Source: Planctobacterium sp047947135
GTDB lineage: Bacteria; Pseudomonadota; Gammaproteobacteria; Enterobacterales; Alteromonadaceae
Length of the DNA: 64,000 bases
Direction: 5' to 3'
NCBI GenBank assembly: GCA_047947135.1
Contig: CP170457.1
Span: 3,286,001-3,350,000 of the forward strand
The notes beneath the pieces were generated by a model. It was not told the DNA's origin and did no database searches. It saw nothing but the letters and a program-made list of their open reading frames with translations. Below are positions 51,262 through 59,909 of this stretch, one piece after another; position 1 is the stretch's first letter, and every line of letters begins with the position of its first letter. Both the position numbers and the translations under genes were made by a program.

Positions 51262-52938
51262 TTATTCCTCGCCTTTGGCAGCTTTAAATGCTTCTGCCAT
51301 GGCGCTTGCGAAACCTGTATCTTCTTGTTGATTATTAACACGAGCCAACGCTTCTTTTTCGTCAGCTTCGTCTTTTGCTTTAATCGACAAGTTGATTACG
51401 CGGTTCTTACGGTCTACACCGATGTACTTCGCTTCCAGCGTTTCGCCTTCACTCAGTACAGTTGATGCATCTTCAATACGCTCACGCGCCAAATCTGCAA
51501 CACGGATATAACCTTCAACTTCTTCAGCAAGTTGTACTGTCGCGCCTTTGGCATCAACAGCGGTAACTGTACCAGTAACGATAGCACCTTTCTTCTTATC
51601 TGTCAGATACTTATTGAAAGGATCTTCGTCGATTTGTTTCACGCCAAGTGAAATACGTTCACGCTCTGCATCGACCTGTAAAACGATAGCTGTGATTTCG
51701 TCGCCTTTCTTATAGTCACGAACGGCGTCTTCACCTGCTTTGTTCCAAGAGATATCAGATAAGTGAACCAAACCATCGATGCCGCCATCCAGACCGATAA
51801 AGATACCGAAGTCAGTAATTGACTTGATCTTACCGGAGACTTTGTCACCTTTGTTATAAGACTTGGCAAACTCTTCCCATGGGTTAGCTTTACATTGCTT
51901 AAGACCCAGAGAAATACGACGACGCTCTTCATCGATTTCAAGAACCATAACGTCAACTGTATCACCCAGGTTAACCACTTTAGATGGGTGGATGTTTTTG
52001 TTAGTCCAATCCATTTCAGATACGTGGACCAAACCTTCAACACCTTCCTGGATTTCTACGAAGCAGCCGTAGTCAGTCAAGTTAGTTACTTGACCAGACA
52101 AACGAGAACCTTCTGGGTAGCGATTTGCAATCTCTTCCCAAGGATCGTTGCCCATTTGCTTCATACCAAGAGATACACGTTGTTTCTCTTTGTCGAACTT
52201 CAATACTTTAACGTTGATCTCGTCACCAACTGATACAATTTCACTTGGGTGCTTCACACGCTTCCAAGCCATATCAGTGATGTGCAGAAGACCATCTACA
52301 CCACCTAAGTCAACGAACGCACCGTAGTCAGTCAGGTTCTTAACGATACCTTTAACTTCAACGCCTTCATCCAACTCTTGCAGTAAGTTTTCGCGCTCTG
52401 CACTGTTTTCTTCTTCGATTACAGCACGGCGAGAAACAACAACGTTATTACGTTTTGCATCAAGCTTGATAACTTTGAATTCAAGCTCTTTACCTTCAAG
52501 ATGAGCAGTATCACGTACTGGGCGAACGTCTACCAAAGAACCTGGCAGGAACGCGCGTACCGAGTTAACTTCAACTGTGAAGCCACCCTTAACTTTACCG
52601 TTGATAACACCAATAACAGATGCTTTTTCTTCGTAAGCTTTTTCCAGCTCAACCCATGCTTCGTGACGCTTGGCTTTTTCGCGTGAAAGAATTGTTTCAC
52701 CGAAGCCATCTTCTACTGCGTCAAGGGCTACATCAACTTGATCACCCACGGCGATTTCCAGATCACCATGAGAATTTTTAAACTGTTCGGCAGGGATTGC
52801 ACTTTCAGATTTCAGACCAGCGTCTACAAGTACAATATCTTTGTCGATTGATACAATGGTTCCACGAACGATGGCACCAGGGCGAGTTTCTAACTCTTTT
52901 AAACTTTCTTCAAAAAGTTCAGCAAAACTTTCAGTCAT
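51262..52938 (-). CDS. rpsA: 30S ribosomal protein S1
   Basis: 558 residues with six S1 (OB) repeats beginning near residues 20, 105, 190, 275, 362 and 449. The first two bind the ribosome and the rest bind mRNA. Start: the ATG at 52938 gives MTESFAELFEES, the family start; a GTG two codons upstream is not needed. Short unpaired AT-rich upstream sequence with a weak ribosome-binding site is usual for rpsA, which limits its own translation. Confidence 0.98.
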   Translation of the reverse strand: MTESFAELFEESLKELETRPGAIVRGTIVSIDKDIVLVDAGLKSESAIPAEQFKNSHGDLEIAVGDQVDVALDAVEDGFGETILSREKAKRHEAWVELEKAYEEKASVIGVINGKVKGGFTVEVNSVRAFLPGSLVDVRPVRDTAHLEGKELEFKVIKLDAKRNNVVVSRRAVIEEENSAERENLLQELDEGVEVKGIVKNLTDYGAFVDLGGVDGLLHITDMAWKRVKHPSEIVSVGDEINVKVLKFDKEKQRVSLGMKQMGNDPWEEIANRYPEGSRLSGQVTNLTDYGCFVEIQEGVEGLVHVSEMDWTNKNIHPSKVVNLGDTVDVMVLEIDEERRRISLGLKQCKANPWEEFAKSYNKGDKVSGKIKSITDFGIFIGLDGGIDGLVHLSDISWNKAGEDAVRDYKKGDEITAIVLQVDAERERISLGVKQIDEDPFNKYLTDKKKGAIVTGTVTAVDAKGATVQLAEEVEGYIRVADLARERIEDASTVLSEGETLEAKYIGVDRKNRVINLSIKAKDEADEKEALARVNNQQEDTGFASAMAEAFKAAKGEE

Positions 52939-53043
52939 AATCACTTTTTAATTTGAGTAATATCCACTTTGCATCCGCCAAAATGGGGTTATTAATAATA
53001 GCACCTCGTATCCTTACAGGCGCAACCAAACAAAAAACAGCTG

Positions 53044-53724
53044 TTAACTACTTAATTTTTGTTCAACAAATGCAATAACCTCGACCATTACTTGTTCAAT
53101 GGTCAAGGCAGTCGAATCTATTACGAACGCGTCTTCAGCAGGCACCAGTGGTGCGACAGACCGGTTCTTGTCCCTATCGTCTCTGGCTTCTATGTCAGCC
53201 AAAAGGCGCGATATGCTAACATCATGCCCCTTATCTTGCAACTGTAAACGTCGTCTTTCTGCTCTGGCTTCAGCAGAGGCAGTCAAGAATACTTTGGCAT
53301 CCGCATTAGGGAACACGACCGTTCCCATGTCTCTGCCATCAGCTACCAGACCAGGTTCAAGTTGGAAACCCCGTTGTCTTCTTAAAAGCGCTTCGCGCAC
53401 TCGTGGTAATGAGGCGACTTTAGACGCTACCGCCCCTACTTCTTCGGTACGAATGGTCGAAGTAACATCTTCACCTTCGAGAATTATTTGCGATGAACCA
53501 TCGGAGGAAAACTCAAAACTTACATCCAGACCTGTCGCCAGAGGGACGATTGCGTCTTCGTCTTCAGGCTCCATGCCATGATGCAAAGAAGCGACAGCAA
53601 GTACGCGATATATCGCACCGCTATCTAAGAAATGCCAGCCTTTGTGCTTCGCCAACAGGTGGCTGATGGTACCTTTTCCCGCGCCACTAGGGCCATCAAC
53701 GGTGACCACCGGAATATGTTGCAT
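53044..53724 (-). CDS. cmk: Cytidylate kinase
   Basis: Phosphorylates CMP and dCMP. 226 residues. P-loop GPSGAGKGTISH, the CMP-binding insert RTEEVGAVASKVASLPRVREALL, and VADGRDMGTVVFPNADAKVFLTAS. It precedes rpsA in the aroA-cmk-rpsA order. Confidence 0.97.
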   Translation of the reverse strand: MQHIPVVTVDGPSGAGKGTISHLLAKHKGWHFLDSGAIYRVLAVASLHHGMEPEDEDAIVPLATGLDVSFEFSSDGSSQIILEGEDVTSTIRTEEVGAVASKVASLPRVREALLRRQRGFQLEPGLVADGRDMGTVVFPNADAKVFLTASAEARAERRRLQLQDKGHDVSISRLLADIEARDDRDKNRSVAPLVPAEDAFVIDSTALTIEQVMVEVIAFVEQKLSS

Positions 53725-53861
53725 GCAATTGCTCCATGAATGACTTCAGTCAAAAATGCGCGACATTATACGCAGATATTATTGCCAAGCAACGAAGATA
53801 GGATGAAATACCCTCTCTAAGGGGCGAAATTCCTGCGCACTCGCCGTAAAAATAGTCGAAA

Positions 53862-55145
53862 TTACGCCTGGCAAATAGAGGCAAATCGCTCAAAGTAATC
53901 TGGAAAGGTTTTTGCCGTGCAACCAGGATCATTAATTACTACAGGAGTATCACTAAGGGCCACCAAGGAAAAGCACATGGCAATTCTATGGTCGTTATAA
54001 GTATCAATGGCTGCTTCTGTTAATTTGGCAGGTGGGGTCACACTGATATAATCATGGCCCTCATCGACCTCAGCCCCTACTTTGCGCAACTCTGTCGCCA
54101 TTGCGGCAAGACGGTCTGTTTCTTTGACTCGCCAGTTGTAAATATTGCGAATACTTGTGGTGCCATCTGCAAACAACGCTGTCGTTGCGATCGTCATAGC
54201 AGCATCAGGAATATGATTTAAATCTAAATCAACCGCTTTAAGCGGTGCACCAGACACTTCAATCGCGTTGTCATGCCAGGTAATCTGCGCCCCCATTGCT
54301 TCCAATACATCAGCAAAGCGCACATCACCCTGCACTGATTTCTTACCAACTCCAGTAACCGTCACCTTACCACCTTTGATAGCCGCTGCGGCGAGGAAAT
54401 ATGACGCGGAGCTGGCATCCCCTTCAACCATATAAGTCCCAGGGCTTTTGTAGCTTGCATTTTGGCGTATGGTAAATGACTGATAATTGGAATTCTCAAC
54501 CGCAACACCAAATTCCGCCATAATAGCCAGCGTAATGGCTATATAAGGTTTTGAGACTAACTCACCTGTCACATGAATCGTAGTATCGCCATCAAATAAA
54601 GGTGCGGCCATTAATACCGCGGTCAGGAATTGACTGGAAACGCTGCCATCCACATAGATATCACCACCCTGCAATGATTTCCCGTTGATATTCAGGGGCG
54701 GAAAGCCCTGCTCTCCTAAATAGTCAATATCTGCTCCCGCTTCCCGCATTGCATCGACCAATGCCCCTATTGGGCGCTCGTACATGCGCGGCTCACCGGT
54801 TAACATAAATTCCCCTGCACTTGCAGCGAGCGCCGCACACAGCGGCCTCATGGCAGTACCGGCATTGCCTAAAAACAGCTCTTGTTTTTGCGACACCTGA
54901 AAAGCAGAACCAATACCATGTACACAGCACTGGGTTTTATCAGAAGAAAGAGTGTAATCGACACCCAGTTGAGTTAGTGCGTTCAACATGTGACGAATAT
55001 CGTCACTATCCAACAAGTTCGTCAGTTTGGTTGTACCTTCACTGAGAGCCGCCAGTAACAATGCTCTGTTTGACAAACTTTTAGAGCCAGGCACATTCAC
55101 TTCACCATTTACGCCGGATATTGGCGCTAACTTCAACTGTTCCAA
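53862..55145 (-). CDS. aroA: 3-phosphoshikimate 1-carboxyvinyltransferase (EPSP synthase)
   Basis: The shikimate pathway step before chorismate. 427 residues. Motifs are VPGSKSLSNRALLLAAL at the start, LGNAGTAMRPL, and the end segment DHRIAMCFSLVAL with its catalytic acidic residues. It starts 11 bases after gyrA, without serC between them. Confidence 0.97.
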   Translation of the reverse strand: MEQLKLAPISGVNGEVNVPGSKSLSNRALLLAALSEGTTKLTNLLDSDDIRHMLNALTQLGVDYTLSSDKTQCCVHGIGSAFQVSQKQELFLGNAGTAMRPLCAALAASAGEFMLTGEPRMYERPIGALVDAMREAGADIDYLGEQGFPPLNINGKSLQGGDIYVDGSVSSQFLTAVLMAAPLFDGDTTIHVTGELVSKPYIAITLAIMAEFGVAVENSNYQSFTIRQNASYKSPGTYMVEGDASSASYFLAAAAIKGGKVTVTGVGKKSVQGDVRFADVLEAMGAQITWHDNAIEVSGAPLKAVDLDLNHIPDAAMTIATTALFADGTTSIRNIYNWRVKETDRLAAMATELRKVGAEVDEGHDYISVTPPAKLTEAAIDTYNDHRIAMCFSLVALSDTPVVINDPGCTAKTFPDYFERFASICQA

Positions 55146-55156
55146 CTACTTGTTCC

Positions 55157-57775
55157 TTATTCGTCAGTTGCTTCTTCGTTATCCGATTCAACCGCTTCTG
55201 GCTGTTCTACTGGATTGCCGTCTTCATCAAGCTCCAGCAATTCATCGGCTATCACTTCTTCGATGCGCTGCAGTCCAACTACCTTTTCATCTTCTGCGGT
55301 GCGAATAATCGTCACCCCTTGAGTATTACGGCCAACCATTGAAACCTCATTGACTCGAGTTCGCACTAGAGTACCGGCATCACTGATCAACATGATTTCA
55401 TTGTCATCATGAACCTGTACCGCACCAACCACAGCACCATTACGTTCACTGACTTTAATGGAAACTACACCCTGGGTAGCACGACTCTTCGCTGGGTAAT
55501 CTTCGAGCTTAGTTCGTTTACCGTATCCATTCTCAGTCACGGTCAGAATAGCCGTCTCTTCCTCTGCGATAATCAGGGAAACAACACGTTGCTCACCTTG
55601 CATCTTAATACCACGCACACCGGTTGCGGTACGCCCCATGGCGCGAACTTGCGATTCATTAAAGCGAACCACTTTACCTGCATCAGAGAACAGCATGACG
55701 TCATTCTCACCATTCGTCAGCGCGACGCCAATGAGTTCATCACCATCGTTGAGATTTACCGCAATGATGCCGTTTGAACGAGGACGGGAATATTGAGTCA
55801 ATGCAGTCTTCTTCACCGTACCGTTGGCAGTCGCCATTAATACAAAACGGTCATCGACAAATTCCTGAATCGGTAGGATGGCCGTAATTCGTTCGTCTTT
55901 CTCTAACGGCAGTATATTAACGATCGGTCGTCCACGGGCGTTTCGGCTGGCAAATGGCAATTGATAAACTTTTAACCAATACAAACGACCGCGCGTTGAG
56001 AAGCACAATATGTGATCGTGGGTATTCGCCACGAGCAATCGTTCGATATAGTCTTCATCTTTCATCTTAGTAGCAGATTTACCTTTACCACCACGACGTT
56101 GCGCTTCATAGTCGGAAAGCTTCTGGTACTTCACATACCCTTCGCGGGATAAGGTAACCACCACATCTTCACGCTCGATCAAATCTTCATAATCGATATC
56201 ATGTGTCGCTGCCGTGATCTCGGTTCTGCGCTCATCACCAAACTCATCTCGGATCAGTTCCAGCTCTTCGCGAATAACTTCCATCAAACGATCAGGATTG
56301 GCCAGGATCTCCATCAATTCTGCAATAAGATCCAGCAATTCTTTGTATTCGCCCAGAATTTTTTCATGTTCCAGACCTGTCAATTTATGCAAGCGCAGGT
56401 CGAGAATTGCCTGAGCTTGTTGTTCTGTTAGAAAATACTTGCCGTCACGGATACCAAATTCTGGCTCCAACCACTCCGGCCGTGCAGCGTCAACCCCAGC
56501 CCTTGCCAACATTTCTTCAACATTGCCCAGACTCCAGCCCTGTGCCACCAATCCAAGTTTCGCTTCCGCTGGACTTGGTGAGGCTTTGATTAGCTCGATG
56601 ATCGGGTCAATATTTGCTAGTGCTACTGCCAGACCTTCCAGAATATGAGCACGGTCTCGGGCTTTGCGTAAATCAAACACCGTACGACGGGTAACAACTT
56701 CACGACGATGACGTACAAAGGCTTCCAGCAACTCTTTCAGGTTAAGTGTTTTTGGCTGGCCACCATCCAAAGCAACAACGTTTATACCGAATACCGTTTG
56801 TAATTGCGTATTGGAGTACAGTTGATTAAGTAATACTTCTGCTGATTCGCTGCGCTTAACTTCAATAACAATACGCATTCCGTCTTTGTCAGACTCATCG
56901 CGCAACGCAGAAATACCTTCAATTTTCTTTTCTTTGACCAGTTCCGCGATCTTTTCTATCAGTCTCGCTTTGTTTACCTGATAAGGTATTTCATTAACAA
57001 TAATGGTTTCTTTGCCATTATCCTCGGTTTCAATCTCGGCACGGGCACGCATGTAAATTTTGCCCCTGCCTGTGCGATAGGCATCATCTATACCTTTGCG
57101 GCCGCTGATCATTGCAGCTGTGGGGAAATCCGGTCCTGGGATATGTTGCATCAACTCATCAATGGTAACGTCTTCGTTCTCAATTAATGCAATACAACCG
57201 TTAATCACTTCACGTAAATTGTGGGGAGGGATATTTGTGGCCATCCCAACAGCAATCCCTGAAGAACCATTAACAAGTAGGCTTGGAATCTTTGTAGGTA
57301 ATACGTCAGGTATTCGTTCAGTGCCGTCGTAGTTATCCACAAAATCTACTGTTTCTTTTTCAAGATCTGCCAGCATCTCGTGGGCTATTTTGGCCATACG
57401 GATTTCGGTATAACGCATGGCAGCTGCCGAGTCACCATCAACTGATCCGAAGTTACCTTGCCCATCTACCAACATGTATCGTAGTGAGAACGGTTGAGCC
57501 ATACGCACAATAGTGTCGTACACAGCGGAATCACCATGAGGGTGATATTTACCTATAACGTCCCCAACGATACGTGCTGACTTCTTGTAAGGTTTATTGA
57601 AGTCGTTTTTTAGCTCATTCATGGCGAAAAGCACACGACGGTGGACGGGCTTCAATCCATCACGGACATCTGGAAGGGCTCGCCCTACGATGACGCTCAT
57701 GGCGTAATCAAGATAAGAGTTCTTTAATTCTTCTTCGATGTTAATTGGAAGGATTTCTTTGGCGTTATCGGTCAT
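55157..57775 (-). CDS. gyrA: DNA gyrase subunit A
   Basis: 872 residues. The N-terminal breakage-reunion domain has the catalytic Y122 (AAMRYTEIRM). The quinolone-region residues S83 and D87 (GDSAVYDT) are the usual susceptible ones. Six beta-pinwheel blades follow from ~530 with GyrA-box QRRGGKGKS, and the acidic tail ends in EDGNPVEQPEAV... It is the first gene of a long leftward run down to pyrF. Confidence 0.98.
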   Translation of the reverse strand: MTDNAKEILPINIEEELKNSYLDYAMSVIVGRALPDVRDGLKPVHRRVLFAMNELKNDFNKPYKKSARIVGDVIGKYHPHGDSAVYDTIVRMAQPFSLRYMLVDGQGNFGSVDGDSAAAMRYTEIRMAKIAHEMLADLEKETVDFVDNYDGTERIPDVLPTKIPSLLVNGSSGIAVGMATNIPPHNLREVINGCIALIENEDVTIDELMQHIPGPDFPTAAMISGRKGIDDAYRTGRGKIYMRARAEIETEDNGKETIIVNEIPYQVNKARLIEKIAELVKEKKIEGISALRDESDKDGMRIVIEVKRSESAEVLLNQLYSNTQLQTVFGINVVALDGGQPKTLNLKELLEAFVRHRREVVTRRTVFDLRKARDRAHILEGLAVALANIDPIIELIKASPSPAEAKLGLVAQGWSLGNVEEMLARAGVDAARPEWLEPEFGIRDGKYFLTEQQAQAILDLRLHKLTGLEHEKILGEYKELLDLIAELMEILANPDRLMEVIREELELIRDEFGDERRTEITAATHDIDYEDLIEREDVVVTLSREGYVKYQKLSDYEAQRRGGKGKSATKMKDEDYIERLLVANTHDHILCFSTRGRLYWLKVYQLPFASRNARGRPIVNILPLEKDERITAILPIQEFVDDRFVLMATANGTVKKTALTQYSRPRSNGIIAVNLNDGDELIGVALTNGENDVMLFSDAGKVVRFNESQVRAMGRTATGVRGIKMQGEQRVVSLIIAEEETAILTVTENGYGKRTKLEDYPAKSRATQGVVSIKVSERNGAVVGAVQVHDDNEIMLISDAGTLVRTRVNEVSMVGRNTQGVTIIRTAEDEKVVGLQRIEEVIADELLELDEDGNPVEQPEAVESDNEEATDE

Positions 57776-58099
57776 ATACGGCCTTGTAGTTATTATTCAG
57801 CGAAACTTCTGCCACTTTGCTGCTGATGGTCATTACTTGACGTAATAAAATGGCATTTATAATCAATCCACGATTCTATCATTGCCGTTTAAAAAGAAAA
57901 GCTATTAAATCCCATTTCAATAGAGGCCAGTGTAACTCTGCGGTACATGATTCAACCTATCAGCTCATTATTTGTAATAACGGTTGTCAGGAGGCTATGT
58001 TTTATTAACTTTGACATATCAAACTTACTTTTAGATATTCAAGCGGTTTATACTAAGTCGATAATGTAACAATTCAGCAAAAATGGATATCTCTTATAT
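57776..58099. other. gyrA/ubiG divergent promoter region
   Basis: 324 bases without a supported gene. A plausible ubiG promoter is TTGACA at 58011-58016 and, 17 bases on, GATATT at 58034-58039. AT-rich sequence at 57840-57880 likely serves gyrA. Inferred from sequence shape. Confidence 0.4.
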
Positions 58100-58816
58100 A
58101 TGTCTGCAGCCAAGCATCATAATCTTGATGAACAAGAAATCGCCAAGTTTTCCGAATTAGCTTCTCGTTGGTGGGATCTTGAAGGAGAATTTAAACCCTT
58201 GCATCAAATCAATCCGTTGCGTCTGCAATTTATCATGGACGCGACCAATGGTTTATTTGATAAGACAGCATTAGATGTGGGTTGTGGTGGTGGCATATTA
58301 AGTGAAGCAATGGCTAAAGCCGGCGCACATGTCACTGGCATCGATATGGCACAGGAATCATTGCAAGTGGCAAAGCTGCATGGCCTGGAGTCAGGCGTAA
58401 AAGTTGAGTATCAGTGTTCCACTGCGGAAGAATTTGCCATGCAGCACGAAAATAGCTTTGATGTAGTGACTTGTCTGGAAATGCTGGAGCATGTGCCGGA
58501 CCCGGCATCAGTCGTACAAGCTTGCAGCAAGCTGGTAAAAGAAGACGGCATCGTCGCGTTTTCTACGTTAAACCGCAATATTAAATCCTTTGGCATGGCC
58601 ATCGTGGCTGCAGAGTATGTCATGGGCCTGGTGCCCAAGGGCACTCATGACTTTCGCAAATTCATCAAACCATCCGAACTATTGAAATATGCAGATAATG
58701 CCGGCTTGAAAGCAATTGCCATGACAGGATTACACTATCAACCTTTAAGCGGTGAATATTATCTGTCTGACCAAAACGTGGATGTTAACTACATCGTTGT
58801 ATGTAAAAAAATTTAA
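58100..58816 (+). CDS. ubiG: Ubiquinone biosynthesis O-methyltransferase UbiG
   Basis: Makes both O-methylations of the ubiquinone ring. 238 residues. Class I SAM-binding motif LDVGCGGGILSEAMAKAGAHVTGID, then LEMLEHVPDPASVV. The N-terminus SRWWDLEGEFKPLHQINPLRL is characteristic. The HAD gene follows ten bases on, an arrangement also seen in other gammaproteobacteria. Confidence 0.97.
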   Translation: MSAAKHHNLDEQEIAKFSELASRWWDLEGEFKPLHQINPLRLQFIMDATNGLFDKTALDVGCGGGILSEAMAKAGAHVTGIDMAQESLQVAKLHGLESGVKVEYQCSTAEEFAMQHENSFDVVTCLEMLEHVPDPASVVQACSKLVKEDGIVAFSTLNRNIKSFGMAIVAAEYVMGLVPKGTHDFRKFIKPSELLKYADNAGLKAIAMTGLHYQPLSGEYYLSDQNVDVNYIVVCKKI

Positions 58817-58828
58817 AAGGACTCTTTG

Positions 58829-59488
58829 ATGACCAAAGGCGTATTGTTTGATCTTGACGGCACCCTATTGGATACCGCACGTGACCTCGGTGGCGCACTT
58901 AACGTAATGCTCAATCGCTATAATTTGCCAGAGGTGGAATACGAGCGCTATCGGATAGAAGCGTCTAACGGCTCGATTGGATTGCTAAAACTTGGGTTTG
59001 CCGATGTCTACAATGATTATCAGGAAAGCGACCTGCGGCAAGAATTTTTGGATATATACCATCACAATATTTGCAAAGATACGTCGGTATTTCCTGGTAT
59101 AGAAGAGATTATCAGTTATCTTGATGAACAAGGGATACCTTGGGGAATAGTCACTAATAAACCGGAAGATTTGACCAAACAGTTATTGCCCTTCTTTCCT
59201 GTGATGAACAGTTCAGGTGTGGTTGTAGCCGGTGATACCTTACCTGAGCGCAAACCTTCACCTGTTCCCCTGTTACATGCCGCAGAAATCATTGGTTGTG
59301 CACCAGAAGCCTGCATTTATGTCGGTGATGCACTACGGGATATTGAAGCCGCAAATCAGGCAAATATGATAAGTGTTCTGGCGGGTTATGGTTACTTGTC
59401 GCAATCACAGATCGCGGAGTTAACTAAAATCGCGAATAAAACCTGCAACAGCGTCCCTGAATTAAAATCATTTTTGACAGAAATTTGA
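58829..59488 (+). CDS. HAD phosphatase beside ubiG (Gph/MupP-like)
   Basis: 219 residues starting at the ATG at 58829, with AAGGA eight to nine bases before it. Motif I is FDLDGTLLDTARD, motif II is IVTNKPEDL, motif III is KPSPVPLLHAA, motif IV is IYVGDALRDIEAA. The position after ubiG matches that of mupP (MurNAc-6-phosphate phosphatase) in Pseudomonas, so this could serve cell-wall recycling; phosphoglycolate is the other candidate. The sequence alone does not decide. Confidence 0.88.
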   Translation: MTKGVLFDLDGTLLDTARDLGGALNVMLNRYNLPEVEYERYRIEASNGSIGLLKLGFADVYNDYQESDLRQEFLDIYHHNICKDTSVFPGIEEIISYLDEQGIPWGIVTNKPEDLTKQLLPFFPVMNSSGVVVAGDTLPERKPSPVPLLHAAEIIGCAPEACIYVGDALRDIEAANQANMISVLAGYGYLSQSQIAELTKIANKTCNSVPELKSFLTEI

Positions 59489-59909
59489 AAGTGACAGCGG
59501 ATGTGTCGGGGTTGGCCGTTTAGAACAACACATTTCCCTACAGAAAATCAAGCATTAATTGGCTATATATCACTTCAATATAAACCATGAAAACTTATTA
59601 CAAATTGATTTAATTTGTAATTTAGGCCAAAAGTTTTGTTTGCGATTTCTATGACACAGGGTTGTTGCGATTTTACCAGTGAGTCGCTACTAACAGGGGT
59701 AAAAAACACACAGCGCTCACACCTCCAAAACACCAGATATTGGGTTGCATTCGCACCAAAACCTCATTATCTTGTGTTTCAAGGCTAAACGGGCACAAGA
59801 AGAAAAATTACCAAGCAGTTTAGCTTTTTAGTAGGGGGATGGTGAGTCAAGAATACAATTCCTGACTCCGCTAGCGCTTAACATAATAATAAAACTGGCT
59901 ATATACAGC
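59489..59909. other. nrdA leader region
   Basis: 421 bases without a supported gene. It contains a perfect inverted repeat at 59598-59620 (listed separately). TGGCTATATA occurs twice, at about 59560 and just before nrdA, but I find no close pair of NrdR-type boxes. Confidence 0.45.
59598..59620. promoter_or_regulatory. Inverted repeat upstream of nrdA
   Basis: TTACAAATT - GATTT - AATTTGTAA, a perfect 9-base inverted repeat with a 5-base spacer, about 290 bases before the nrdA ATG. It may be an operator for an oxygen- or stress-responsive regulator; this is inferred from symmetry only. Confidence 0.4.
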
